A DNA stretch of 64,000 bases. Origin: Colletes latitarsis (taxonomy: Eukaryota; Arthropoda; Insecta; Hymenoptera; Colletidae). The stretch lies in assembly GCF_051014445.1 (NCBI RefSeq), contig NC_135136.1, positions 16,510,001 through 16,574,000 of the forward strand. Direction: 5' to 3'. The translations under genes and the position numbers were made by a program. This document shows, piece after piece, positions 1-12,286 of this stretch (position 1 is the stretch's first letter; the number at the start of each line of letters is the position of its first letter). The notes under the pieces were generated by a model, which saw only the letters and a list, made by a program, of their open reading frames with translations, ran no database searches and was not told the DNA's origin.

Positions 1-700
1 GCATTTTTCACATACTTGTTGAACAGATCCTGGGATTTTTTCTGGTTTGGATCACGTAGTAATGTGGTACCACACTGAAACAGTCAATTAAACCAGGTCT
101 TGATAAATATTTCAGAGGATAACGCGTGTTAGGTCTGGGTTAGGTCTATGATTTGCCCCCATCAGGCTCATACTTTCGCATATTTCTCATACTTGTTGGC
201 CAGATCCCAGGCTTCCACTGGTTTGGATCACGTAGTAATGTGGTACCACACTGAAACAGTCAATTAAACCTGGTCTTGATAAATATTTTAGAGGATACCG
301 CGTGTTAGGTCTGGGTTGGGTCTAGGATTTGCCCACATCAGGCTCATACTTTCGCATATTTCTAATACCTGTTTGCTAGATCCTGGGCCTTTTCTGGATC
401 GGATCACGTAGTAATGTGGTACCACACTGAAACTCTCATTTAAACGTGGTTTCTGTCAATATTTTAGAGGATAACACATGTTAGGACTAGGTTAGGTCTA
501 GGATTTGCCCTCATCAGTCTCATACTTTCGCATTCTTCACATAATTCTAGAACAGATCCTGGTTTTTTTCTGGTTTCGATCACGTAGTAATGTGGTGCCA
601 CGCTGAAACAGACCATTAAACCAGATTTCGATTAATATTTTGGAGGATAACACACGTTAGGTCTAGGTTAGGTGGGGATTTGCCCTCATCAGGGTCATAC
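1..700. repeat. Satellite, heterogeneous monomers at the left edge
   Basis: About four monomers, cut at the window start. The second carries the arm ending GCTTCCACTGG, which replaces the T-tract. The fourth carries the unusual GGTGCCACGCTGAAACAG core and the shortened TTAGGTGGGGATTT. The stretch 551-790 is repeated nearly exactly at 5825-6064, an offset of 5274 bp (30 monomers), which shows a long-range block copy. Confidence 0.9.
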
Positions 701-2458
701 TTTCGCGTTTTTCACATACTTGTTGAACAGATCCTGGGTTTTTTCTGGTTTGGATCACGTAGTAATGTGGAACCACACTGAAACAGACAATTAAACCAGG
801 TCTTGACAATATTTTAGAGGATAACGCGTGTTAGGTCTGGGTTAGGTCTAGGATTTGCCCTCATCAGGCTCATACTTTCGCATATTTCCCATACTTGTTG
901 GCCAGATCCTAGGCTTCCACTGGTTTGGATCACGTAGTAATGTGGAACCACACTGAAACAGACAATTAAACATGGTCTTGATAAATATTTTAGAGGATAA
1001 CGCAAGGTATGTCTGGGATAGGCCAGGGATTTTCCCTCATCAGACTCATAGTTTCGCATTCTTCACATACTTGCTGAACTGATCCTGGGCTCTTCTGGAT
1101 TGGATCACGTAGTAATGTGGTACCACACTGAAACTGTCAATTAAACCTGGTTTCCGTCAATATTTTACAGGATAACACATGTTAGATCTAGGTTAGGTCT
1201 AGGATTTGCCCTCATCAGCTTCATACTTTCGCATTCTTAACATACTTCTTGAACAGATCCTGGGTGTTTTCTGTTTTCTTTCACGTAGTAATGTGGTACC
1301 ACACTGAAACTGTCAATTAAACGTGGCTTCGATCAATATTTTAGAGGATAACGCATGTTAGGTCTAGCTTAGGCCAGGGATTTGCCCTCATCAGGGTCAT
1401 CCTTTCGCAGTTTTAACATACATGTTGACCAGAGCGAGGGTTTTTTCTGCTTTGGATCACGTAGCATAGTGGTACCACACTAAAACTGTCCAATAAAACA
1501 GGATTCGATCAATATTTTATAGGATAACGCATGTTATGTCTGAGATAGGTCTGGGATTTGCCCTCATCAGGCTCATACATTCGCGTTTTTCACATACTTG
1601 TTGAACAGATCCTGGGTTTTTTCTGGTTTGGATCACGTAGTAATGTGGAACCACACTGAAACAGACAATTAAACCTGGTCTTGACAATATTTTAGAGGAT
1701 AACGCGTGTTAGGTCTGGGTTAGGTCTAGGATTTGCCCTCATCAGGCTCATACTTTCGCATATTTCCCATACTTGTTGGCCAGATCCTAGGCTTCCACTG
1801 GTTTGGATCACGTAGTAATGTGGAACCACACTGAAACAGACAATTAAACATGGTCTTGGTAAATATTTTAGAGGATAACGCAAGGTATGTCTGGGATAGG
1901 CCAGCGATTTTCCCTCATCAGACTCATACTTTCGCATTCTTCACATACTTGCTGAACTGATCCTGGGCTCTTCTGGATTGGATCACGTAGTAATGTGGTA
2001 CCACACTGAAACTGTCAATTAAACCTGGTTTCCGTCAATATTTTACAGGATAACACATGTTAGATCTAGGTTAGGTCTAGGATTTGCCCTCATCAGCTTC
2101 ATACTTTCGCATTCTTAACATACTTCTTGAACAGATCCTGGGTGTTTTCTGTTTTCTTTCACGTATTAATGTGGTACCACACTGAAACTGTCAATTAAAC
2201 GTGGCTTCGATCAATATTTTAGAGGATAACGCATGTTAGGTCTAGCTTAGGCCAGGGATTTGCCATCATCAGGGTCATCCTTTCGCAGTTTTAACATACA
2301 TGTTGACCAGAGCGAGGGTTTTTTCTGCTTTGGATCACGTAGCATAGTGGTACCACACTAAAACTGTCCAATAAAACAGGATTCGATCAATATTTTATAG
2401 GATAACGCATGTTATGTCTGAGATAGGTCTGGGATTTGCCCTCATCAGGCTCATACTT
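701..2458. repeat. Tandem duplication of a 5-monomer unit (878 bp)
   Basis: Copies are about 701-1578 and 1579-2458. Landmarks shift by exactly 878 bp: CGCGTTTTTCAC at 704 and 1582, CTGTTTTCTTTCACG at 1271 and 2149. The copies differ at few positions, for example CGTAGTAATG against CGTATTAATG and a TTGATAAAT against TTGGTAAAT change. A third partial copy starts at about 2458 and matches for roughly 90 bp before diverging. Five full monomers would be 880 bp; the two missing bases come from small deletions such as TCTTGACAATATT. Confidence 0.92.
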
Positions 2459-5040
2459 TCGCGTTTTTCACATACTTGTTGAACAGATCCTGGGTTTTTT
2501 CTGGTTTGGATCACGTAGTAATGTGGAACCACACTGAAACAGTCAATTAAACATGGCCTTGATAAATATTTTAGAGGATAACGCGTGTTAGGTGTAGGTT
2601 AGGTCTAGGATTTGCCCTCATCAGGCTCATACTTTCGCATATTTCTCATACTTGTTGGCCAGATCCTAGGCTTCCACTGGTTTGGATCACGTAGTAATGT
2701 GGTACCACACTGAAACAGTCAATTAGACGTGGTCTTGATATATATTTTAGAGGATAACGCGTGTTAGGTCTGGGTTAGGTCTAGGATTTGCCCTCATCAG
2801 GCTCATACTTTCGCATAATTCTCGTACTTGTTTGCTAGATCCTGGGCCTTTTCTGGATTGGATCACGTTGTAATGTTGTACCACACTGAAACTGTCATTT
2901 AAACGTGGTTTCCCTCAATATTTTAGAGGATAACACATGTTAGGTCTAGGTTAGGTCTAGGATTTGCCATCATCAGTCTCATACTTTCGCATTCTTCACA
3001 TAATTCTTGAACAGATCCTGGGTTTTTTCTTGTTTCGATCACGTAGTAATGTGGGACCACACTGAAACAGACCATTATTCCTGATTTCGATTATTATTTT
3101 AGAGGATAACACACGTTAGGTCTAGGTTAGGCCTGGGATTTTCCCTCATCTGACTCATACTTTCGCATTCTTCACATACTTGTTGAACAGATCCTGGGTG
3201 TTTTCTGTTTTCTTTCACGTAGTAATGTGGTACCACACTGAAACAGTCAATTAACCATGGTCTTGATAAATATTTCAGAGGATAACGCATGTTAGGTCTG
3301 GGCTAGGTCTAGGATTTGCCCTCATCAGACTCATACTTTCGCATTCTTCACATACTTGTTGAACAGATCCTGGGTGTTTTCTGTTTTCTTTCACGTAGTA
3401 ATGTGGTACCACACTGAAACTGTCAATTAAACGTGGCTTCGATCAATATTTTAGAGGATAACGCATGTTAGGTCTAGCTTAGGCCAGGGATTTGCCCTCA
3501 TCAGGGTCATCCTTTCGCAGTTTTAACATACATGTTGACCAGAGCGGGGGTTTTTTCTGCTTTGGATCACGTAGCATAGTGGTACCACACTAAAACAGTC
3601 AATTAAACCTGGTTTCGATAAACATTTTAGAGGATAACGCAAGTTACGTCTGGGATAGGTCTGGGATTTGCCCTCATCAGGCTCATACTTCCGCGTTTTT
3701 CACAAACTTGTTGAAGAGATCCTGGGTTTTTTCTGGTTGGGATCACGTAGTAATGTGGTACCACACTGAAACAGTCAATTAAACCTGGTTTCGATTAATA
3801 TTTTAGTGGATAACGCATGTTAGGTCTAGGTTAGGCCTGGGATTTTCCCTCATCTGACTCATACTTTCGCATTCTTCACATACTTGTTGAACAGATCCTG
3901 GGTGTTTTCTGTTTTCTTTCACGTAGTAATGTGGTACCACACTGAAACAGTCGATTAAACCTGGTTTCGATCAATATTTTAGAGGATAACGCATGTTATG
4001 TTTAGGTTAAGCCAGGGATTTTCCCTCATCAGACTCATACTTTCGCATTCTTCACATACTTGTTGACGAGATCCTGGGCTTTTTCTGGTTTGGATCACGT
4101 AGTAATGTGGTACCACACTGAAACAGTCAATTAAACATGGTCTTGATAAATATTTTATAGGATAACGCAAGATATGTCTGGGATAGGTCTGGGATTTGCC
4201 CTCATCAGGCTCATACTTTCGCATATTTCTCATACTTGTTGAACATATCCTGGGTTTTTTCTGGTTTGGATCACGTAGTAATGTGGTACCACACTGAAAC
4301 AGTCAATTAAACCTGGTTTCGATTAATATTTTAGTGGATAACGCATGTTAGGTCTAGCTTAGGCCAGGGATTTGCCCTCATCAGGGTCATCCTTTCGCAG
4401 TTTTAACATACATGTTGACCTGTTCGAGGGTTTTTTCTGCATTGCATCACGTAGTAATGTGGTACCACACTAAAACTGTCCATTAAAACTAAATTCGATC
4501 AATATTTTATAGGATAACGCAAGTTATGTCTGGGATAGGTCTGGGATTTGCCCTCATCAGGCTCATACTTTCGCGTTTTTCACATACTTGTTGAACAGGT
4601 CCTGGGTTTTTTCTGGTTTGGATCAGGTAGTAATGTGGAACCACACTGAAACAGTCAATTAAACATGGTCTTGATAAATATTTTAGAGGATAACGCATGT
4701 TAGGTCTAGCTTAGGCCAGGGATTTGCCCTCATCAGGGTCATCCTTTCGCAGTTTTAACATACATGTTGACCAGAGCGAGGGTTTTTTCTGCTTTGGATC
4801 ACGTAGCATAGTGGTACCACACTAAAACAGTCAATTAAACCTGGTTTCGATAAATATTTTAGAGGATAACGCAAGTTATGTCTGGGATAGGTCTGGGATT
4901 TGCCCTCATCAGGCTCATACTTTCACGTTTTTCACAAACTTGTTGAAGAGATCCTGGGCTTTTTCTGGTTTGGATCACGTAGTAATGTGGTACCACACTG
5001 AAACAGTCAATTAATCCTGGCTACGATCAATATTTTAGAG
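2459..5040. repeat. Satellite, mixed monomers with a TTTTCTTTCACG subfamily
   Basis: About 15 monomers. A local marker is CTGTTTTCTTTCACG in place of CTGGTTTGGATCACG, seen at 1271, 2149, 3205, 3381, 3909, 5493 and 6371 and not noticed elsewhere. Another marker is the core GTAGCATAGTGGTACC with CACTAAAAC, following the arm CATGTTGACCAGAGCG. Both are confined to the first 6.5 kb, so this part expanded independently of the rest. No gene or insertion is seen. Confidence 0.88.
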
Positions 5041-6770
5041 GACAACGAACTCTAGGACTAGGTTAGGCCAGGTATTTTCCCACATCAGACTCATACTTTC
5101 GCATTCTTCACATACTTCTTGAACAGATCCTGGGTTTTTTCTGGTTTGGATCACGTAGTAATGTGGTACCACACTGAAACAGTCCATTAAACCTGATTTC
5201 GATCAATATTTTAGAGGATAACGCACGTTAGGTCTGGGTTAGGTCTAGGATTTGCCCTTATCAGGCTCATACTTTCGCGTTCTTCACATATTTGTTGAAC
5301 ATATCCTGGGTTTTTTCTGGTTTGAATCACGTAGTAATGTGGTACCACACTGAAACAGTCAATTAAACCTGGTGTCGATTAATATTTTAGTGGATAACGC
5401 ATGTTAGGTCTAGGTTAGGCCTGGGATTTTCACTCATCAGACTCATACTTTCGCATTCTTCACATACTTGTTGAACAGATCCTGGGTTTTTTCTGTTTTC
5501 TTTCACGTAGTAATGTGGTACCACACTGAAACAGTCGATTAAACCTGGTTTTGATCAATATTTTAGAGGATAACGCATGTTATGTCTAGGTTAGGCCAGG
5601 GATTTTCCCTCATCAGACTCATACTTTCGCATTCTTCACATACTTGTTGAACTGATCCTGGGCTTTTCTGGATTGGAACACGTAGTAATGTGGTACCACA
5701 CTGAAACTGTCAATTAAACCTGGTTTCTGTCAATATTTTACAGGATAACACATGTTAGATCTAGGTTAGGTCTAGGATTGGCCCTCATCAGCTTCATACA
5801 TTCGCATTCTTCACATACTTCTTGAACAGATCCTGGTTTTTTTCTGGTTTCGATCACGTAGTAATGTGGTGCCACGCTGAAACAGACCATTAAACCAGAT
5901 TTCGATTAATATTTTGGAGGATAACACACGTTAGGTCTAGGTTAGGTGGGGATTTGCCCTCATCAGGGTCATACTTTCGCGTTTTTCACATACTTGTTGA
6001 ACAGATCCTGGGTTTTTTCTGGTTTGGATCACGTAGTAATGTGGAACCACACTGAAACAGACAATTAATCCTGGTGACGATCAATATTTTAGAGGCTAAC
6101 GAACTCTAGGACTAGGTTAGGCCAGGAATTTTCCCACATCAGACACATACTTTCGCATTCTTCACATACTTCTTGAACAGATCCTGGGTTTTTTCTGGTT
6201 TGGATCACGTAGTAATGTGGTACCACACTGAAACAGTCAATTAAACCTGGTTTCGATTAATATTTTAGTGGATAACGCATGTTAGGTCTAGGTTAGGCCT
6301 GGGATTTTCCCTCATCAGACTCATACTTTCGCATTCTTAACATACTTGTTGAACAGATCCTGGGTTTTTTCTGTTTTCTTTCACGTAGTAATGTGGTACC
6401 ACACTGAAACAGTCGATTAAACCTGGTTTCGATCAATATTTTAGAGGATAACGCATGTTATGTCTAGGTTAGGCCAGGGATTTTCCCTCATCAGACTCAT
6501 ACTTTTGCATTCTTCACATACTTGTTGAACTGATCCTGGGCTTTTCTGGATTGGATCACGTAGTAATGTGGTACCACACTGAAACTGTCAATTAAACCTG
6601 GTTTCCGTCAATATTTTACAGGATAACACATGTTAGATCTAGGTTAGGTCTAGGATTTGCCCTCATCAGCTTCATACTTTCGCATTCTTCACATACTTCT
6701 TGAACAGATCCTGGTTTTTTTCTGGTTTCGATCACGTAGTAATGTGGTACCACGCTGAATCAGACCATTA
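5041..6770. repeat. Satellite with overlapping 5-mer and 6-mer duplications
   Basis: The segment 5350-5880 recurs at 6228-6758, again with an offset of 878 bp (CTGTTTTCTTTCACG at 5493 and 6371). The adjoining segment with TCCCACATCAGAC near 5078 recurs at 6132, an offset of 1054 bp (six monomers). Two different step sizes side by side mean unequal events rather than one clean tandem copy. The piece 5825-6064 is the partner of 551-790. Confidence 0.87.
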
Positions 6771-9700
6771 AACCTGATTTCGATTAATATTTTGGAGGAT
6801 AACACACGTTAGGTCTAGGTTAGGTGGGGATTTGCCCACATCAGGGTCATACTTTCGCAGTTTTAACATACTTGTTGAACAGATCCTGGGATTTTTTCTC
6901 GTTTGGATCACGTGGTAATGTGGTGTCACACTGAAACTGTCATTTAAACGTGGTTTCCGGCAATATTTTAGAGGATAGCACATGTTAGGTCTACGTTAGG
7001 TCTAGGATTTGCCCTCATCAGTCTCATACTTTCGCATTCTTCACATACTTCTTGAACAGATCCTGCGTTTTTTCTTGTTACGATCACGTAGTAATGTGGT
7101 ACCACACTGAAACAGACTCATTAAACCTGGTTTCGATTAATATTTTAGAGGATAGCACATGTTAGGTCTAGGTTAGGTCTGGGATTTGCCCTCATCAGGG
7201 TCATACTTTCGCAGTTGTAACATGCATATTGACATGATCGATGGTTTTTTCTGCTGTGGATCACGTCGTAAAGTGGTACCACACAGATACAGTCAATTAA
7301 ACCTGGTTTCGATCAATATTTTATAGGATAACGCAAGTTAGGTCTGGGACATGTCTGGGATTTGCACTCATCAGGCTCATACTTTCGCGTTTTTCACATG
7401 CTTGTTGAAGAGATCCTGGGCTTTTCCTGGATTGGATCACGTAGTAATGTGGTACCACACTGAAACAGACCATTAAACCTGGTTTCGATAAATATTTTAG
7501 AGAATAATTCATGTTAGGTCTAGGTTAGGTCTGGCATTTGCTCTCATCGGACTCGTACTTTCGCATATTTCTCATGCTAGATGGCCAGATTCTGGGCTTT
7601 TTCTGGTTTGGATCACGTAGTAATGTGGTACCACACTGAAACAGTCCATTAAACCTGGTTTCGATCAATATTTTAGAGGATAGCGCATGTTATGTCTAGG
7701 TTAGGTCTGGGATTTGCCCTCATCAGGGTCATACTTTCGCAGTTTTAACATACATACTGACCTGATCGATGGTTTTTTCTGCTGTGGATCACGTCGTAAA
7801 GTGGTACCACACTGAAACAGTCAATTAAACCAAGTTCCGATCAATATTTTAGAGGATAACGCAAGTTAGGTCTGGGTTAGGTCCAGGATTTGCCCTCATC
7901 AGTCTCATACATTCGCATTCTTCACATACTTCTTGAACAGATCCTGGGTTTTTTCTGGGTTGGATCACATAGTAATGTGGTACCACACTGAAACAGTCAA
8001 TTAAACCTGGTTTCGAACAATATTTTATAGGATAACGCAAGTTAGGTCTGGGATAGGTCTGGGATTTGCCCTCATCAGGGACATATTTTCGCGTTTTTCA
8101 CATACTTGTTGCACAGACCCCTGGCTTTTTCTGGTTTGGATCACGTAGTAATGTGGTACCACACTGAAACAGATCATTAAACCTGGTTTCGATTAATATT
8201 TTAGTGGATAACACATCTTAGGTCTAGGTTAGGTCTGGGATTTGCCCTCATCAGGGTCATACTTTCGCATATTTCTCATACTTGATGGCCAGAGTCTGGG
8301 CTTTTTCTGGTTTGGATCACGTAGTAATGTGGTACCACACTGAAACAGTCCATTAAACCTTGTTTCGAACAATATTCTTGAGGACAACTCATGTTAGGTC
8401 TAGGTTAGGCCAGGGATTTTCCCTCATCAGTCTCATACTTTCGCGTTTTTCACATACTTGTTGAACAGATCCTCGGTTTTTCATGGTTTGGATCACGTAG
8501 CAATGTGGTACCACACTGAAACAGTCCATTAAACCTGGATTCCATCTATATTTTAGAGGACAATGCAAGTTAGGTCTGGGATTGGTCCGGGATTTGCCCT
8601 CATCAGCGTCATACTTTCGCATTTTTCACATACTTGTTGAACAGATCCTGGGTTTTTTCTGGTTTGGGTCACGCAGTAATGTGGTACCACACAGAAACAG
8701 ACCACTAGACCTGGTTTCGGTCAATATTTTTGAGGATAACGCATGTTAGGTCTAGGTTAGGTCTGTGATTTGCACCCTTCCGGCTCATACTTTCGCATAT
8801 TTCTCATTCTTGTTGGCCAGATCCTGGGCTTCCACTGGTTTGGATCACGTAGTAATGTCATGCCACACTGAAACAGTCAATTAATCGTAGTCTTGATAAA
8901 TATTTTACAGAACAACGCAAGTTAGGTCTGGGATGGGTCTGGGATTTGCTCTCATCAGGCTCGTACTTTCGCATATTTCCCATACTTGATGGCCAGATTC
9001 TGGGCTTTTTCTGGTTTGGATCACGTGGTAATGTGGTATCACACTGAAACTGTCATTTAAACGTGGTTTCCGTCAATATTTTAGAGGATAGCACATGTTA
9101 GCTCTAGGATAGGTCTAGGATTTGCCCTCATCAGTCTCATACTTTCGCATTCTTCACATACTTCTCTTACAGATCCTGCGTTCTTTCTTGTTTCGATCAC
9201 GTTGTAATGTGGTACCACACTGAAACAGACTCATTATGCCAGGTTTCGATTAATATTTTAGAGGATAACACATGTTAGGTCTAGGTTAGGTCTGGGATTT
9301 GCCCTCATCAGGGTCATACTTTCGCAGTTTTAACATACATGTTGACCTGATCGATGGTTTTTTCTGCTGTGGATCACGTCGTAAAGTGGCACCACACTGA
9401 AACAGTCAATTAAACCTGGTTTCGATCAATATTTTATAGGATAACGCAAGTTAGGTCTGGGACAGGTCGGGGATTTGCACTCATCAGGGTCATATTTTCG
9501 CGTTTTTCACATACCTGTTGAACAGATCCCTGACTTTTTCTGGTTTCGATCACGTACTAATGTGGTACCACACTGAAACAGTCCATTAAACCTGTTTTCG
9601 ATCAATATTTTAGAGGATAACGCATGTTAGGTCTAGGTTAGGCCTGGGATTTGCCCTCATCAGGGTCATACTTTCGCAGTTTTAACATACATGTTGACCT
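6771..9700. repeat. Satellite, divergent monomers without a clear higher-order period
   Basis: About 17 monomers that mix several arm types (CATATTTCTCATACTTGATG, CAGTTTTAACATACATG, CATTCTTCACATACTTC). Core variants include GTCGTAAAGTGGTACC near 7266, 7794 and 9379. I could not trace a duplicated block longer than about two monomers. This looks like the oldest or least recently homogenised part of the window. No gene is seen. Confidence 0.85.
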
Positions 9701-12198
9701 GAGGGAGTGTTTTTTCTGCATTGGATCGCGTAGCAAAGTGGAACCACACTAAAACTGTCAATTAAACCTGGTTTCGAACAATGTTTTAGAGGATAACGCA
9801 AGTTATGTCTGGGATATGTCTGGGATTTGCCCACATCAGGCTGATACCTTCGCATTTTTCAGATACTTGTTGAACACATCCTGGGCTTTTCTGGTTTGGA
9901 TCACGTAGTAATGTGGTACCACACTGTAACTGACCATTTAACCTGGTTTCGATCAATATTTTAGAGGATAACGCAAGTTAGATCTGGGATAGGTCTGTGA
10001 TCTGCTCTCATCAGGCTCATACTTCCGCGTTTTTCGCATACTTGTTGAAGAGATCCTGGGCTTTTTCTGGATTGGATCACGTAGTAATGTGGTACCACAC
10101 TGAAACAGTCGATTAATCCTGGTGTCGATCAATATCTTAGAGGATTACGCATGTTAGGTCAAGGTTAGGCCTGGGATTTACCCTCATCGCGGTCATACTT
10201 TCGCAGTTTTAACATACATGTTGACCTCAGTGATTGTTTTTTTTGCATTGGATCGCGTAGCAAAGTGGTACCACACTAAAACAGTCAATTAAACCTGGTT
10301 TCGAACAATGTCTTAGAGGATAACGCAAGTTATGTCTGGGATAGGTCTGGGATTTGCCCTCATCAGGCTCATACTTTCGCGTTTTTCGCATACTTGTTGA
10401 AGAGATCCTGGGCTTTTTCTGGATTGGATCACGTAGTAATGTGGTACCACACTGAAACAGACCATTAAACCTGGTTTCGATCAATATTTTAGAGGATAAC
10501 GCATGTTAGGTCTAGGTTAGGCCTGGGATTTGCCCTCATCACGGTCATACTTTCGCAGTTTTAGCATACATGTTGACCTGAGTGAGTGTTTTTTTTGCAT
10601 TGGATCGCGTAGCAAAGTGGTACCACACTAAAACAGTCAATTAAACCTGGTTTCGAACAATGTTTTAGAGGGTAACGCAAGTTAGGTCTGGGACAGGTCG
10701 GGGATTTGCACTCATCAGGGTCATATTTTCGCGTTTTTCACATACCTGTTGAACAGATCCCTGGCTTTTTCTGGTTTGGGTCACGTAGTAATGTGGTACC
10801 ACACTGAAACAGTCGATTAATCCTGGTTTCGATCAATATCTTAGAGGATAACGCATGTTAGGTCAAGGTTAGGCCTGGGATTTGCCCTCATCACGGTCAT
10901 ACTTTCGCAGTTTTAACGTACATGTTGATCTGAGTGAGTGTTTTTTTTGCATTGGATCGCGTAGCAAAGTGGTACCACACTAAAACAGTCAATTAAACCT
11001 GGTTTCGAACAATGTTTTAGAGGGTAACGCAAGTTATATCTGGGATAGGTCTGGGATCTGCCCTCATCAGGCTCATACCTTCGCATTTTTCACATACTTG
11101 TGGAACACATCCTGGGTTTTTCTGGTTTGGATCACGTAGTAATGTGGTACTACACTGAAACAGACCATTAAACCTGGTTTCGATCAATATTTTAGAGGAT
11201 AACGCATGTTAGGTCTAGGTTAGGCCTGGGATTTGCCCTCATCAGGGTCATACTTTCGCAGTTTTAACATACATGTTGACCTCAGTGAGTGTTTTTTTTG
11301 CATTGGATCGCGTAGCAAAGTGGTACCACACTAAAACAGTCAATTAAACCTGGTTTCGAACAATGTCTTAGAGGATAACGCAAGTTATGTCTGGGATAGG
11401 TCTGGGATTTGCCCTCATCAGGCTCATACTTTCGCGTTTTTCGCATACTTGTTGAAGAGATCCTGGGCTTTTTCTGGATTGGATCACGTAGTAATGTGGT
11501 ACCACACTGAAACAGTCCATTAACCCTGGTTTCGATCAATATTTTAGAGAATAATTCATGTTAGGCCTAGGTTAGGCCTGGGATTTGCCCTCATCAGGGT
11601 CATTCTTTCGCAGTTTTAACATACATGTTGACCTGAGCGAGTGTTTTTTCTGCATTGGATCGCGTAGCAAAGTGGAACCACACTAAAACTGTCAATTAAA
11701 CCTGGTTTCGAACAATATTTTAGAGGATAACGCAAGTTATGTCTGGGATAGGTCTGGGATTTGCCCTCATCAGGCTCATACTTTCGCGTTTTTCACATGC
11801 TTGTTGAAGAGATCCTGAGCTTTTTCTGGATTGGATCACGTAGTAATGTGGTACCACACTGAAACAGTCCATTAAACCTGGTTTCGATCAATATTTTATA
11901 GAATAATTCATGTTAGGTCTAGGATAGGTCTGGCATTTGCTCCCTTCGGGCTCGTACTTTCGCATATTTCTCATACTAGATGGCCAGATTCTGGGCTTTT
12001 TCTGGTTTGGATCACGTAGTAATGAGGTACCACACTGAAACAGTCCATTAAACCTGGTTTCGATCAATATTTTAGAGGATAGCGCATGTTATGTCTAGGT
12101 TAGTCCTGGGATTGGCCCACATCAGACTCATACTTTCGCATTCTTCACATACTTGTTGAACAGATCCTGGGTTTTTTCTGGTTTGGATCACGTAGTAA

Positions 12199-12210
12199 TG
12201 TGGTACCACA
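12199..12210. repeat. 12-bp perfect palindrome TGTGGTACCACA in the monomer core
   Basis: TGTGGTACCACA equals its own reverse complement and is centred on GGTACC (a KpnI site). It occurs in most of the roughly 363 monomers, so the array carries a short dyad about every 176 bp. Some subfamilies have lost it: copies with TAGTACCACAC (for example near 28672 and 50632) or with GTGATGCCACAC (for example near 19916 and 28147). Dyad symmetry is a known feature of several centromeric satellites; a binding role here is inference only. Confidence 0.9.
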
Positions 12211-12264
12211 CTGAAACAGTCGATTACCCCTCGTTTCGATCAATATTTTAGAGGATAACGCAAG

Positions 12265-12286
12265 ATAGGTCTGGGATAGGTCTGGG
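12265..12286. repeat. Internal 11-bp tandem duplication within the monomer
   Basis: ATAGGTCTGGG occurs twice in direct succession (12265-12275 and 12276-12286). Almost every monomer has the same arrangement in the form TTAGGTCTAGG followed by TTAGGTCTGGG or TTAGGCCTGGG. The monomer therefore carries a two-copy 11-bp direct repeat next to the ATTTGCCCTCATCAGG arm. The pair is an obvious substrate for slippage, and some monomers have only one unit (see the shortened monomers). The units resemble arthropod (TTAGG) or nematode (TTAGGC) telomere repeats, but the period is 11 and not 5 or 6. Confidence 0.9.

Noticed and set aside
12199..12210. Operator or promoter site at the palindrome
   Set aside because: The dyad is present in most monomers and no gene lies nearby, so a classical operator is not supported. 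A chromatin-protein site remains possible and is listed as a finding.
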